In this document: in pieces, positions 11,241-25,365 of the stretch
Layout: every line of letters begins with the position of its first letter
How positions within the stretch are numbered: the first letter of the stretch is position 1
Source of the DNA: Syngnathus acus
Taxonomy: Eukaryota > Chordata > Actinopteri > Syngnathiformes > Syngnathidae
DNA length: 64,000 bases
Direction: 5' to 3'
NCBI RefSeq assembly: GCF_901709675.1
Contig: NC_051101.1
Span: forward strand, 8,326,501 to 8,390,500
Translations under genes and position numbers: made by a program
The notes under the pieces: model-generated
What the model saw: only the letters and a program-made list of their open reading frames with translations
The model's database searches: none
Told to the model about the DNA's origin: nothing

Positions 11241-14200
11241 AGTCATGATGGAGGTGGATTACGTGTGTGTGTGTGTGCGTGCGTGTTGTTTGTCAAATAG
11301 ATGCACCACTCCAGAGAACTATCAGAGGGATTCATAATGCAGTGTCAGACGGAGAAGGTATTGGGTGAAGTAATTTGCAACCTTGCATGTGATGGTGTCT
11401 AAGTGTAAAATAAGGTGTTTACGTAAGTTTTGCTATCACAAATTGCTCTGACATTATTTTAGTCCATATCCTTGTTTTGGAAGGCCAAGTCAGAAGGAAC
11501 ATAGACACCAGCAAATTTCAATCGCAACGCAGCTGATTTATAGCATAATATACACAAATAGATACAAACAGCAGAAACTATTGGTGTCGTGGTTTAAGTA
11601 GAGATTTTGATTCCATACCCTAAATAGTGTGCCGATTAAATTTTTAAATTACGACATAGAACAAACACTCAACCCGTATCAATGCAGAGAGGTAAAAACC
11701 GATGCATCTTGAGTCCATCTCAAATTTGCATCGTTTCGCAACTGCACTACTAATGCAAATGCAATTTTTCCTTTATGCCTGTGGCCCACAGAGGTTTGGA
11801 GCTGTTGCAATTGTCAGGGCGTTATTCATTTTCAATCTGACAGTTAGTGGCGATAAGGCAAATGGAAATTTACAAATTCAGAAAGTTGTCAAACCTCACC
11901 AAAAGACAAAAAAAAAAGATGACTTCCTGATGTACAGCAAAACACCCACCATGGCGCAGAGAGCTGAAACAAATTCCCAAACAAGCGCATCGAGGCTTGC
12001 GTAGGCACGAAAATCAGGATACGCCCATTTTCATGCTTGAGTTCAGCAGCACTATCTACAAATATAAAGCTATTGCCTGTTGTTTTAATACTTCTTCAGT
12101 ATAAGTGTGTGCTATTCTGAGCTCCAAAGTGGGTTACAAGAACAAATTATGTGAAGTGAGCCTAGGGAGAAAATCAAACAAAGTCAATGAGTTTTTTTTT
12201 TTTTTTGCTCCTTTTTCCTGAGCTCAGCATTTCTTGGCAGGTGAGATTTACATGATTCAACATGAAGGTGCAGTATGAACTTAGCTTTTATTGTAATGAG
12301 AACACATCCTCACTGGGGCATGCACTCTGATGTAGTTCTTCTGAAATTAGTTGCACACATAAAGCACAAACTGTAGAATAATAGGATTTTTTTTTTTTTA
12401 TCTGAACAAAAATAAATTGGAAAGTGACAGAGGAGGGCTAGTCGTTCAGGGGGTTGAAAAAAAATAAAGCTTTTCAGGTGAACTCAAATACATATTTTTT
12501 ACTTCCATCTAATACACTCAATGTTCTCTACATAATAAATTCCACAGTTTACACTGTTGTACAGTAAGGAATGAGTGTGAGACTTGACCAATACTTGACC
12601 GAGATCTCCATCATCCGCAAATAACATTTTTATTGGTATATTTGCTGATATCTCCATGTTGACACATGGTCAGCAAGAAAAGAGGTGAGAGAGAGAGCAC
12701 TTGGCAGCTTCATTGTGTGGGAACAAAAACTGAATTCTACTGGACATGGAGTTTGTTCAGCACAATAAACTGGCCAATTATTTTTGAAGTGGCAGGGGAG
12801 TGTTTGAAATGTGCGAATTTTCCCCTTTGTACACAACCACTGACAGGGAATAAATGACAACCACGTAAACAAGACATTGAACTGACGACTTTTCTTTCAC
12901 CCGCATTTTTTTTCTTAAACACACATAATAGACAGATATACAATTGACTGTTTGAACTGACTGCTATTGCATGCAGCGTACGTGTGTGTTTGCACACAGT
13001 CCTGAAGCTGCGATTGAAAGGTTGGCTGATGTATCATAAACCTGTGCTGTTTGACATTTGATTAAATAGCATTACTGTCAATCAGCGGAGTGAGATACCA
13101 GGCATCGGGGTCACACAGGTTGCGAAGGCTTTGCTTCATTGTTGACTGGGTAGGCATTATAAACATGTAGAAAAGTGCTCACAAGACATATAATGTAAAA
13201 ACGACTTTTTAATTGCTTGTATTCTCCTATTTGTGTCTCTGGAATGCATGCACATCTATGAAGTGTGAAATTGTACAACCAATTACATTTTGAGCTGCCT
13301 ATAGTGTATGTCAGAAATAATTTCTTTCAGCAAGCACTTCAGCTGATGGCCTCATGACGATGTAACAGTTTGGCTAATCAAACAATCTTGCTCCCAAACC
13401 AATTTTTTTTTCACTCGTGTCGCAGACATTACCGTGATAGGCTGCTGCGGATAAGACTGGCTATCAATAGGACAAAATCACAATTCATCCATCCACCCAT
13501 ATTTTTATGTTTTTTGTGATGAACAACTTAAAATTTGTTTTTCACAACACAAAAATACCTTCTATGATAAAAAAAATATATATAGGTTTTTTTTTAGAGA
13601 TCCGCACCTTATGCTGGGAAGTGTGGGGGGCACAAGCATCTTGGTCAGCGGGCATGGGCCCCTATAGCCCAACCACCTTCATCAAGGTAATATGAAGCTT
13701 TGAAGCTGGGGTGAGCAGTGTCTTATTTACATAAGATAGAAGAGCACCCCCAAAATTGGTTACATGCAACATGATTTTCAAGAGAGGATGATGATGTGAC
13801 GGACGCTGTCAATCTTGATCCTTGGGGTATTGTGACCAAAGCACGTCAGACAATTTTTAATTCAGGATATCTTTCAATTTGTGGACATATATACGTTGTC
13901 TTCTTTGAGTAATATGACCAAGGAACAAGAAAGAAGTTTGAATAGTTTACCAGACTAATGGTGAGGTAGGAAAACAAAAGCAAAAAAAAAGGAGCCTATG
14001 TTCCTCACGTACAGCTAAAAAAAATATACGAATGAACAAAAAAAAAAAAACAGTGCTGATCTCATGAGCTTGGTAAATTAAAACTTTGATCAGCAAGGGG
14101 AATCAGATTTATTCTATACCATACCGTATTTATATATGTAACAGATGTTAGGAACGTGCACTGCTACCTCTATCCAATGTTAATTTTTAGCCAACTGTCA

Positions 14201-14838
14201 CTAACCAAGGTCAACCACTGATGGTCTAACAAGAGCGGGAGTCAGATATCAGGGAATGAGGGCGGTAACCGTATTTATTTGTTTTCAGGTCAAGCTACTT
14301 GCACAATAAAAGGTTGACCCATGACCCGTCCGTCCATTAATCAATGTAAAGATGAATAAGTGAATGATATACATGGCAGCTGGCTTTCTAACTGGCTCCC
14401 CTCACACTGTTCAAATCACTTCGAAATCATTTACCGTTGTTAGTGTGTTTGTGTGTGTGTGCGTGTGTGTGCGCGGAGGAGGGGGGCGGTCCGATGGATA
14501 TGCCAAATGGAGTTTGAAACCTAAAGAGTAACCAGGGGATTAGAAAGTAGATGAAGGGGTGATGAGTGCATGGCAATCTGCTACTGGTGTGGGAGGTCTC
14601 CATTACAAGGGGATAGGCTTGAAGTGGAAGACAGAGAAAGTGTATGGTAAAATGGGGTGGGGGGCGGTTGGAGGGAAGATGATGAAGGGGAGACAAGTGG
14701 AAAGTAGTGTAACAAGTAATCAGACAGCTATACTACTGGACAACGTGTTGATGTGGGAGGTCTGGGAGGTACAAGGAGGTGGGGCACTTTAGAGACGGTA
14801 TGATGGCTTGCGTTGTATCCATTGCAAGTGCTATGAAT

Positions 14839-14926
14839 ATACGTACGTATGTATGTGTATACATATATATATATATATATAGAAATATATATACACACAC
14901 ACACACACACATATACATACGTGTAT
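14839..14926. repeat. compound (GTAT)/(AT)n/(AC)n microsatellite
   Basis: ACGTACGTATGTATGTGTAT, then a long AT run, a GAAA interruption, more AT, then about nine AC units. Confidence 0.95.
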
Positions 14927-15266
14927 GAATATGTAAGCCTTGTCAACCACCAGTGTTATTTTTTTTACTTCTGGGTCACCCTATCTTAGAGGCAAAAGAA
15001 TATCCGGTAGAGACGATTGTAGAATAATGGCAATTGAAACGACAGTGAAGAGAAGGGAGAAGGACGAAGGAGACATAGGAGAGGGAGGAGAGGAAGTAAC
15101 AGGGCACTTTATTCTATTCTCCAATATTGATTTGGATCTGACACCATACGTGACACCAGATGTCAACCAAGCGGTTTAAGTTTCTATTGGTTCAGTTAAA
15201 GCTGTCAAACCTCATATGACTCCCACTTTTGTTAACCACACAACTGTTGTATGAAATTCTCTCTCA

Positions 15267-15318
15267 GTGTGTGTGTGTGTGTGTGTGTGTGGGGGGGGGG
15301 GGGGTGCGTGTGTGTGTG

Positions 15319-15402
<84 letters not shown>

Positions 15403-15414
15403 AAAAAAAAAAAA
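15267..15414. repeat. (TG)n interrupted by a 14-G run, ending in poly(A)
   Basis: A (GT)12 tract, then 14 consecutive G's (15291-15304), then about 95 bp of TG with two CG steps, a TATA and an A13 run. The G-run inside a Z-DNA-prone tract is unusual. Confidence 0.97.
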
Positions 15415-17610
15415 CATTTCGAAATACAAGTGCATTCACAGTGATTTTTTTTATTTTGAGTGAGCACACCCAATAGTAGTTAAAACAACACAAAGATGAT
15501 AATTGTAATGCTTGAATCTTTGGTCCGATATCAAAATTATATTCTGTTATTGTCGTACTAAATATTTTAGGATTGTTCCACTCCATATAAAAAGAAAACT
15601 ACGTTTTTTTTGCATTTCTTCTGTCTTTAATGTTAACCAATAAATACTAGATGCTGAGTGTATATTATTATCCACATCATGCTAAACTTTTCATATAATA
15701 ATACTGTGTCTAGTCTATAACGTTTTACATGATCGTGTAAATTAAAATTTCGGTGTGTCTGTGTGCACTCTTGCATGCACTGCATTTGTATTGCAGAGGA
15801 TGTGGTAAGTGGTATTAAATCACATTTTATTTTGTGCGCTGCAGATGTGATGTCCACACGTGTGCTGAAATGTCGCAGCATTAATATAGTGTGACTATGC
15901 CCAGTCATCCATTAAGATTTTGATGTCACATTATAGAGTGTTTAGTTCTGCCTTGATGGGCTGCTGCACATGAGGATTTTTCATTAACATGACTCAATGT
16001 GCGACTAAGTATATACTTAAGATTATTTTTAACAACTAAAAAAATATATATAAAACATGTACAAAACATACTGTATTTTATTACTCATTATTTTATTTCA
16101 ATATTTCTATTGAGAAATAAAGATTGTGATGATAACAGCTTTCCACGTACAACATATTTCCAGCCTGTGGTGCATTTTAGGATTTCTGAACGTATGGTTG
16201 CAATATTTCAGCCAACCAGGAGGTGGCAGCTTTTCTACTGTTTCCACAAACTCCTAACTGACTTTGGGGAGCAGGGAGGAGCTGGGAAATTTATAGCATT
16301 CATCAACAAAATATAAAGGTAAAATAATAGAACGTTTGAATTTGGAGATGCAATATTTTAACTCAATATTTTATTTCCTATAATTATTTCAGTCAATCAT
16401 TGTAAATTATCTGTGCTTCAAAGGGTGTTGTTTACTTTAAGGAATATATGATATAAAACTGGAAACTTTGGAAAATATAGGAAAATACCCACAATATAAT
16501 AACTATTTTATAATTGTGTCTATTTTTTTCTAGTTTGTGTTTTTGTGTGTAAAGTATATTAGTTTGTTTGAGATGTCAGCACAAAATTCCTCTTATAAGT
16601 GACTTTCAAAAGTCACTGTTGCCTCACTGTGCTTCCTGTTTTGATCTGCAAACACCATCTTGTGGGAACATAGCGAACAATCGGCCATCATCATGCCTAT
16701 AAAGCTGTTTTAGTTACACAGAGAACTCTCCCAGGGGGTGTTTTGTGGCCATTTAGTCGCCCGTCTTTCTCTGTGAGAGGTCACACACCCACACAGACAG
16801 TTTACATTTCCTCTGTCACAAAAGCAATACAGTGCAATTTCCCTGCACAAAATACCCCCTCTGGTCACCGGCAACACAATGACCTTTTCATTCTATTGGC
16901 ACACCTCACGCTCATTCTCCTACTTGTGATTTCAACAATGACAATACATCTTGAGATGAATATACACTGATGTGTTTTCTTTCATTCCTCACCGCAGATC
17001 CCCTCAAAGCGTTACAGGAATTGAGGATAATCCTCTTGAAAGAAACATGAAAAGGTAGAGATGGTGGATGTGCATCTTGAAAGCAAAGCAGGGGAACTTC
17101 ATAGATGACCTGAGTAGTGAATGCGAAAGAAGGGCAGCGGGACTTATTCCCCCTTGACTTCACCCTCGCTTTTCCACACTTTTCTCCTCCCACCTTTCCT
17201 ACACCGTACTTGAGTACCTCCTTAGCACCCCCAACCCATCCCTTCCATTTCCCCTACTGATGCCCTGGACTTGTATTTGTCCTCATATGTCCTCATTGTT
17301 TCTTTCAAATTATGCTATGACAAACTGCTCATTGCACTTATTACCCTGTTATTCACAAAAAAGTGACTATTGGTCTCTTTCTGGGCTCCCTCGTTTTCTA
17401 GTTCCCTCTCTCTCTCACTCTTCTTACGACATCAATACACACATACACGCACGTAAACGACATGCAACAGTCTCTTCCGCCCTGAGACAAATACAAGGTG
17501 TTTCCAGACGACTGCTTCTCCTGTTTCAGGGTAACGAGACTTACCGTGATTTGATGATTGGCAAAGTTGGCCAAAGTTAACTTGCACTTGCACGTGTGTA
17601 TGGCACATTT

Positions 17611-17753
<143 letters not shown>

Positions 17754-20700
17754 TGTCCTACATCACAGCATGTACCAATGTGAGCTTCTCAGTTCAAAAC
17801 AGGATTTTTATAACTAAAACAGTCACCTTTATTGTGTAAATGTTAGATTTTGCTCTCCTCTCCTTTTGTATGTATATGAAAGTTACCCTTCATGATTATG
17901 TTGTTTGCGAGTGTGGATATTTTTTTCTTACGCAAGTGCAGGCACATCAAAAGGTTGGGTTGGGTATTGACTATGTCGACTGTGTCTCCCTCACATTTGT
18001 GTTTGGGCGACAGGCAATCTACCAACTGTCAATCACAGGGAGGCGACCCAAGTTGGGAATCATCAAAGAGTCTGACTTGGGGTGTCGGTGGTGAGAAGGA
18101 TCTATTTGAGCCTGACACGCTATCAGCTGCAAATCAAAAGATGGGTCCATTGCAAGACTGGATGCACATATTCATGAATGAGCTGCTTATATATTTTGTC
18201 TTTTTATTTGACCATTGCATTTGGTATTTAAACATGTGAAACTTATATTTTTTAATTAATTAAGAAATATTGACTGTGTTAAGAATTGCCATTTGGTAAA
18301 GCTTCTGATCACTTCCTGCACTTATTCCACCTTCTCCCGTGAGAAAAAAAAAATAATTGCATCTATTAATTAGGTTTTTTTTATTTTTGGACTAACATTT
18401 CCCATTTCACAAGGCAATAAAACCAAAAACATCAGATCAAATTCAAACTAATCGAAACAGATTTACTTCCTTCCAAATGTTCTTCGATTGCTTGTTATGA
18501 GACTGCATTAAATCATTGATGCCCCCTCAAGGCTTATGATCATTTGAAATCGATTGATAGAAAATTACTTTTCCGCAGTAATAAAGCATCACACTTTGCC
18601 TAACCTTTGAACTTTGCCCGCACTTGCCCCTGGCTCAACGTTACAGACAGCTGCTGGAGTTCAATGTGACATCCAGATGCATTTAAGTGTGCTCATGCTT
18701 TGAATATGGAGATTATGGTTGCTCTGTTTTCTTCCACCATCAATATATATATCTGCTTGACTTTTTTCTTCTCCTTTTAAAGGTTATTGACACATCTTAA
18801 CTTGACTCTAACCGACCATGATTTAAATGTAATTTAATTTTAACTAAATGCGTATTGATTATAGGAAAACCATGACCCCCATGTTTGCGTGTCCTATGGT
18901 TATTTCGATATCATCTCGGTAAAAGCATTGTTTGTATGAATTATGAAGGCAGAAGTAACTATGCATAGTTATGTTTTGTTCATGATGCTTGAAACACAGT
19001 AAAGTCTATAAATATAGGTGTTGCCATTACTATACATCAGGTGCATTGAACAGAGAATTGAGGGTGCATTCTTACCCTGTAGTAATATGATTCACAGCAT
19101 TTGGAGGACCACCATCCCTGAAAATATGTCACCAGTGGGAGTAAAATGATTCCCAACTGTAATCAATCTCACTCTTATCAGCATTACATGACCCCCCCCA
19201 TCTTTTAAGAATAACTGACATAAATGGTCTGGAGGAATTAAGATGATGTTTTATTCCAGTACGCAGTGTTTAGTACATTTAATAAGACCCCAACACAGTG
19301 TGCGCATTCACAAATTCCAACAATTTCCTAAAATAACTATTGTAATGTCGTTTGTGCTTGTTAATACAGCATATGCGCAAGCTTTTTTTTTTTTTTTTTC
19401 AGAAACAAAAGTTAGATGTTAGAAATAATTATTTTATTATTGCTCATTGTTGTCATAAATAAAAGTTCAAACGGACTGTTTAAAAATGTTGATTAAAATG
19501 TCAAATTATAATTATTTGCATTCTTGAAGATACAACCAAATATTTTATTGAATATTATAATCATTTCCGACTTCTCATACAAGCCCAGTGAGCTGGCTGA
19601 AATTTAGGTAGTGCAGTTGATCTGTAATTCCCTCGACCCTTTCTTGTGCCATTCTTTATGACAAGTGTTACAATGAATTTGTTAAGTTGTGTATTTTGCC
19701 CCAAAATAGTAGAAAGCATGCAGGTATAAATGAGCGTACCTCCATCAGGAGTGTATGTTGACAGAATGAGAGATTGTACTTTTGAGCCATGAAATTGCAG
19801 ACTGGTAAGCCTTAGGCGATCACCAGGTGTGACTGATGCAACCAGGACCTGCTTGGACAAATGTAACAGAGCGTACCAACATTCCTTCCTGTCAATCATA
19901 TTATAGATCTCCAAAATGCATTATAAGGGCTAAAGTTTTTGAAGAGACTGCTCTGTCAATGGAATGATCAATAAGCACTATGGTTAAGACCTAAAACCTT
20001 GAGTTTTTAACTTCCAAACATTATTATGGTTCAAAAGTATGGCAACATGGCAAGATCTTCAAAAGGATATTTTTTTAACCCTACTAATGCATTCAAATGT
20101 ACAATCAAGTTCTATCCTTGAGGTCAACTTGACTCTAGTAATTCAAAACTCTAGAAACAATTTTTTTCCATTTGTTGTCCAAGTTTTTGTTTATTTTGAC
20201 TTTGATTGTTGGGTAATAAGCCAAAAACGGAACCTCCAAATTCCCCCCCACCCCATACATCAAAAACACCATTTACGTGACTATGCTGCAATATCCAACT
20301 CCCCATAAAATCCCACGATTAACCGAAAATTGAATAGGGATACTTTATGTCGATGAATATAGTATTTATATGCATGTGTGAGATATTTTTCTGCGTGCCG
20401 TTTGCCTGTCATCAAAGCGTATGACACAGGTAAAAACCCAGATCGTAATTAGAGACAAGGTGGCTAGAAATATTGCCCTTTCAGTGTCAACAGCCCAAAG
20501 GCTTGATGTAATTTTGCCCTTTTATTTGTACACTCCTGCCAAAATGAGCTACCCAATGTAAGCTTGCCCTTGGGTCACATCTTTTCAAATGTCCCCATAC
20601 ACGCCCTTTGCTCTACATTTGTCATCTTTTTTGATGGTGTTATAAAGATCTAAAATGCTGATTTGATTTATTGGATGTTGCTGATGCATATCTGGAAGCA

Positions 20701-21730
20701 TTTTGATGACATTAGAAGAACTATAAATCTACCGTGCTGTTCAGATGGAGTGACCCTCTTGACCCTTCCCCCACGCTGCTCTTGGCTCTTACACTGTTGA
20801 GCGCTGGCTTCTGTGACTCAAACTCACCTGAAAATTTTATGGTGAGGGTGTGTGACCGAATGCCCTCCCATCAGACGTGCTTTGACGCTGACAGTGATAT
20901 CAATTATTGGCAAACGGTTGCCTTTTTTGAGCACCACTCTCCCAAATCCTTTTCCAAAGACACATAAATTACACAACAACTACTTGAAATCTATGATGAA
21001 AGTCTTTGTTTGCGTTCAATATATAGTTTTAGAGGAATTGTATTGTATCATTATGATCTTGATGAATTACATTTTCATAATGAAAGTTTGACACCTGCAA
21101 TATATACCTAATAACAGGTTAGGTCTCTTGACGGCTGTTAACTGTACTGAGCTACTGTTACTTTACAATGACAATTGAAGTGAATTAAAGTTGCTGTGAG
21201 GGGCCTTTAAATGTCTCTCTGGATTACCACACCTGTCTATTGTACAATAAGATTTACGTATGTCTCTGTCTTGGCTGTGCAACACCGTGATGTTCACAAC
21301 CCATTACTGTGTGTGTATGTGAGTGTATATGAGTCAATGCCTCTCTGAACTTGTGTTTCATTACAGTGATCGTCATAGATGCCCTCTTAAGAAAACCCCA
21401 CCGAACGTGATACGAATCTATCTGAAATATGCATATGTTTATTCTCCTATATGGGAGCTAATGTGACTGCTCTGTCGTGCGCTTTATATATTACATTGCA
21501 AATTAATGCAAATAAAAGTGCAATGTCAAAATAATAATAATAAATATACGATGGTTGGCTGGACGGATGGACGGACGGATAATAACTTTACTACCAGGAT
21601 TTTTCTTACGTGTGAACTGGATGTCTTTGGATTCAGACTGATGATGCCATGCATGTCTCTGATGATGTGATGGTACATTTATCGGACTTCGGTCCAGGCA
21701 CCCTGCGTACAATACCCACTTTGTGACAGA

Positions 21731-21874
21731 ATGAATGTTTGTCTCTCTCCCCAGGTGCCCTATTACTGACTGGTCACCAGTTCATGATGTCGTTTGCCTT
21801 TTGCCCAAAGTCAGCAGGAAGAGGCTCCAACATGACCATGAATGGGATAAGCAGCGCTTAAAACGGATGGGTAA
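21731..21874 (+). mobile_element. diverged 3' part of the same SINE-like / LINE-tail repeat
   Basis: Recognisable order on the + strand: TTTGTCTCTCTCC, ACTGGTCACCAGTTCATG, GCCCAAAGTCAGCAGGAAGAGG, then GGGATAAGCAG and a degenerate GGATGGG end. This corresponds to the last ~140 bp of the element annotated at 24344-24672, with substitutions and small indels. It is an old copy with no target duplication seen. Confidence 0.65.
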
Positions 21875-24343
21875 TAACGTCCAGACAAGATCCATGCATG
21901 CGCACGTTTGAGGTACAAATGTATGATTTAACAATGTCATTGTACTTCAATTTGTGTGTGTACGATGAAAAAAAAATAGAACATACTCAGACCATGGGTA
22001 GTTCGCACATTTTAATGATGGATTAGCCTTCAAAACAAATGTCAAACATATATCTTGATGCACAACGTATTGAAACTGCAGTCATTTATAAAATCAATAG
22101 CATGTCTTTTAACAATAATGTCTTAAATTGGCCATTTGCTAATGAGTTGACCAATATCCTAGAGTCCTAGACCATCAACACAATTGGCAAAATTCAGAAA
22201 AACTCATTCAAATTTCAAAGGCTAAATATGGTCCTGTATTTTTTTTTTTAGAATACCTTGCTTGAATAGATTAACAGATCATATTTTTCTAAATTTGTCA
22301 CCAATAATAATGACGTTGCACTGCTCGTCAAAGCAGAGTGATCATGCCAAGATATTGAAGACTGAAGTTGAGACAAAATATTGACCTTTAAATGCCAGCT
22401 TTTAAAAGGTAAACAGAGTCAAAATGCTTCTACCAATAAATCGGCCTCGAGAGACCACAGGGGATGTGTAGCAGGCAGAATAATACATGTGGGGAGGGGG
22501 GTAATGAATTGGAAGGGATGTAGAAAATGTGAAGCGCTGAGCACGGACCTTTGAAATGTACTGGGAGTTCTCATAAAATCCTCAAATGGCCACTGAAGCA
22601 TCTTCGTCAACCAGAGTTGAGATCCCCTATAGCTGATTATGTTGTGAAGTTGAATGAGAATAGATGTTTACTTAGAACTTAGTAAAGTAGCTATTAGACG
22701 TACGGTAGACTAGCATATTTGCATATCGTTCACTGAACGAAATTGAAACAAAACAAAATTCTCTAATAGAGGTTAAGTGGTCTATTTCTAGATCCCTTGA
22801 TAGGATTTTACACACACATTAATCAAGTTTATTACCTGGTGAAATAATAAATATATATGTATTTTTTTTAAAGATAAGCACAGGATTTTACGTTCAGACA
22901 AAGACGAGACAAACCATTATGATTTCTGTTTCAGTCACATGATCAAAAATTACTTAGTGCAGTTTGTTATTGTTTATTTGTAGTTTATTATGCTGCTTTG
23001 AAAATTAGTTTTCCTTTTTTAAATAATAAATAAATAATCCTAATAGAAATTGGATTGCAACCACCATATATTTTGCTATTCACAGCAAAAGAGCATGTCA
23101 TCTATTTTCTTATAATGGGCATTTGTGACACAGCGTAACTTTACAGAATGTGTTTCCATGACAGTATACAATCCAAAAGTAATTTTGGAAGTACAACTCT
23201 GTTTATTTATTGTTTTTTTTTCTATCAAAGGTGTTGAAAAATAGATGGAATTGGGGACAGTGCAAGGTGTTGTATTCAATATGGGCTTTCATGTGATAAA
23301 TTGAATGTTATTCATATATGACTGCACACTGTTTTTTGGTGATTCTGGAGAGAAGTTGCTTCTTGCTACCCAGGGACCTTTTTCCTTTTAACTGAGAAGC
23401 AGTGGAGGGGTGGCTTAGGCGGGGAGAAAGGGGGGCCCAGGGTAGGTGGGTGGGGAATCTCTACAGACCTTGATACAATTACTGCGCCTTCCCCTCTCCT
23501 TCCGCACCACTTCTGGCCGTGCTCTCACAGTGCCGCTGGGAATAAAAAGGCCCGGCTATCTGGCAGAAGATTCGGTCAGTCAGGCATCAAATGCAAGGCC
23601 CTCTTCTCACACTCTGTGCCGGGGGTGGGCACACCAGGGGACCTGCATTGTCCATTTTCACACACTTCTCTCAGTGGGGCTGTAGGAATCCTTGGCCTTC
23701 GAAAGGAAAAGTGGGTAGTGCGGTAGAAAAGAGGCAGGCACGGAGGGAGAGCAATGAAGCAAAAGGTCGGGAAAGATGGAGACAGAGAGAGAAAACTTGA
23801 GGGAAAGACAAGAAAATGATGAAAAACTTGTCTAGAGCCAAATAAAAAGCATACAAATGACACAAATCAGCTGAATTGGAGACAATTCTTGCTTTTTTCT
23901 TATTTTTCTCCACGAACAAGATTACATTTTCATGTGCATCAATTGTTTTCAGTATCAAACTGCATATTTTAGTGCTGGGGCATCCCTCTATATAGCTTTA
24001 GTGAAATCAGTTTGCACATGTTCCAAAATCCTGATGCTGTATATGTCCTACTATTTACTGATTTAGTATGGGGGAGGGGTGACTACACTATGATAAAGGT
24101 CATTAAAATAACAGATGTAGTGGTGTCTTCAAGGAGACATTTTCCACAGTCATAAAGCAGCTTTTCTTGTTTGCAGTGGTTCAGGGAGCACTTCATCACC
24201 AATCTTGCACACCACAAATAGGCAGCTCACAAAAGATTTACATATTTGTTCAATTTCAGACAGAGGGCAGGCACTCCAGCCGCTCCCAACAGCAAAATAC
24301 ACAAGAAATAAAATCCAGATATAATAAAGGTCCACACTGAATA

Positions 24344-24672
24344 TCTATCCATCCATTTGCTATACCGCTTTGCCCCCAACGGGTGGAGGCGTGCTGGAAC
24401 CTATCCCAGCAGTTATCGGGCAGTAGGCGGAGGACACCCTGAACCGATTGCCAGCCAATCGCAGGGCAGGCAGAGACAAACAACCATCCACACTCGCACT
24501 CACATCTAGGGGCAATTTGGAGTGCTCAATTAGCCTACCAAGCATGTTTTTGGGATGTGGGAGGAAACCGGAGTGCCCGGAGAAAACACACGCGGGCTCA
24601 GGGAGAACATGCAAACTCCACACAAACTAACCGTGAGGCGGAAATGCTAACCAGTGCCCCACCGTGCAGCCT
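24344..24672 (-). mobile_element. nearly complete SINE-like / LINE-tail repeat with target-site duplications
   Basis: Read on the minus strand the element starts with a head resembling CGGTGG..CTGGTTAGCA..CCGCCTCA and continues through GGAGTTTGCATGTTCTCC and TTTCCTCCCACATCCCAAAA. It then passes CCCTGCGATTGGCTGGC and ends in AAATGGATGGATAGATA. This order is a familiar, very abundant teleost interspersed repeat, often grouped with L2/Maui-type LINE tails. The exact family name is from memory. It is flanked by 13-bp direct repeats, TCCACACTGAATA (24331-24343) and TCCACATTGAATA (24673-24685), differing at one base, which marks retrotransposition. Confidence 0.85.
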
Positions 24673-25184
24673 TCCACATTGAATAAAGACTCAGAAATTT
24701 CAGTGACAAATTAGAACTTTTGAGTGACAGAGCTGAGCTCACTGAGGCGACTCAGGTTGAGTGATGTGTATTTTGTAAAAAATCCATGAGGCAAAACAAT
24801 TCAATCGAACATTTAATTTATTATACAGTATTTGCAGGTTTGCTTTAGCAGGGCTTTGTACCCTTTTATCATTTTTTGCAAATACACAAGTTGGTGACAC
24901 TGTGTAATGAAATACCGTTATGATTGGAGAATAAATGTGACACTTTACATTAACTTATCAAACGCTGCTGTGTAAGTTTGAGATAAGGTCCTGTTTCTGT
25001 TTGGCAAATGAATTCATGTAACGCAGATAGAATGGAACTTCATATGGTCAACTATTACATAATGCATGTCACTATAATTACAGTTCTACACTGCACATAA
25101 ATTATTGTTTAAAAAAAATGTAACTCTTTACAACTTAACTTCAGGAAGTCACATGCAGGCGTCTGATATAAGTCTACATGGATG

Positions 25185-25365
25185 TGTGTTAGACCTCGCA
25201 CAAAGAAGCATGCAAGCCGGCACATTTTGAGTAATTAAGGTTTGCGCCATTGTGGGAGTAAACACATTCACCAGCAATCAAAGCCGCTCCTTTTATTCCA
25301 TTTAGTTTTGCCACCGTTAGCATATGGCAGAGGGACATCTTGTGCCAACCAGTGGGATGATTTAA
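25185..25365. promoter_or_regulatory. candidate conserved non-coding element
   Basis: A balanced-composition block with GAGTAATTAAGG, GCCATTGTGGG, CAATCAAAGCCG and CCATTTAGTTTTGCC. There are no repeats, and the flanks turn sharply AT-rich at 25365. Confidence 0.3.

Noticed and set aside
15212-15586. Open frames of 60-124 codons over (TG)n tracts (also at 17558, 30046, 33435 and 59140)
   Set aside because: They translate to Cys-Val or His-Thr polymers and exist only because a dinucleotide repeat has no stop codons.
19561-19914. 117-codon minus-strand open frame
   Set aside because: Starts at TTG, no recognisable domain, no splice context. I cannot support a gene.
24625-24672. tRNA-like head with GGTTAGCA in the SINE-like repeat
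   Set aside because: Part of the interspersed element. No full cloverleaf, so not a tRNA gene.
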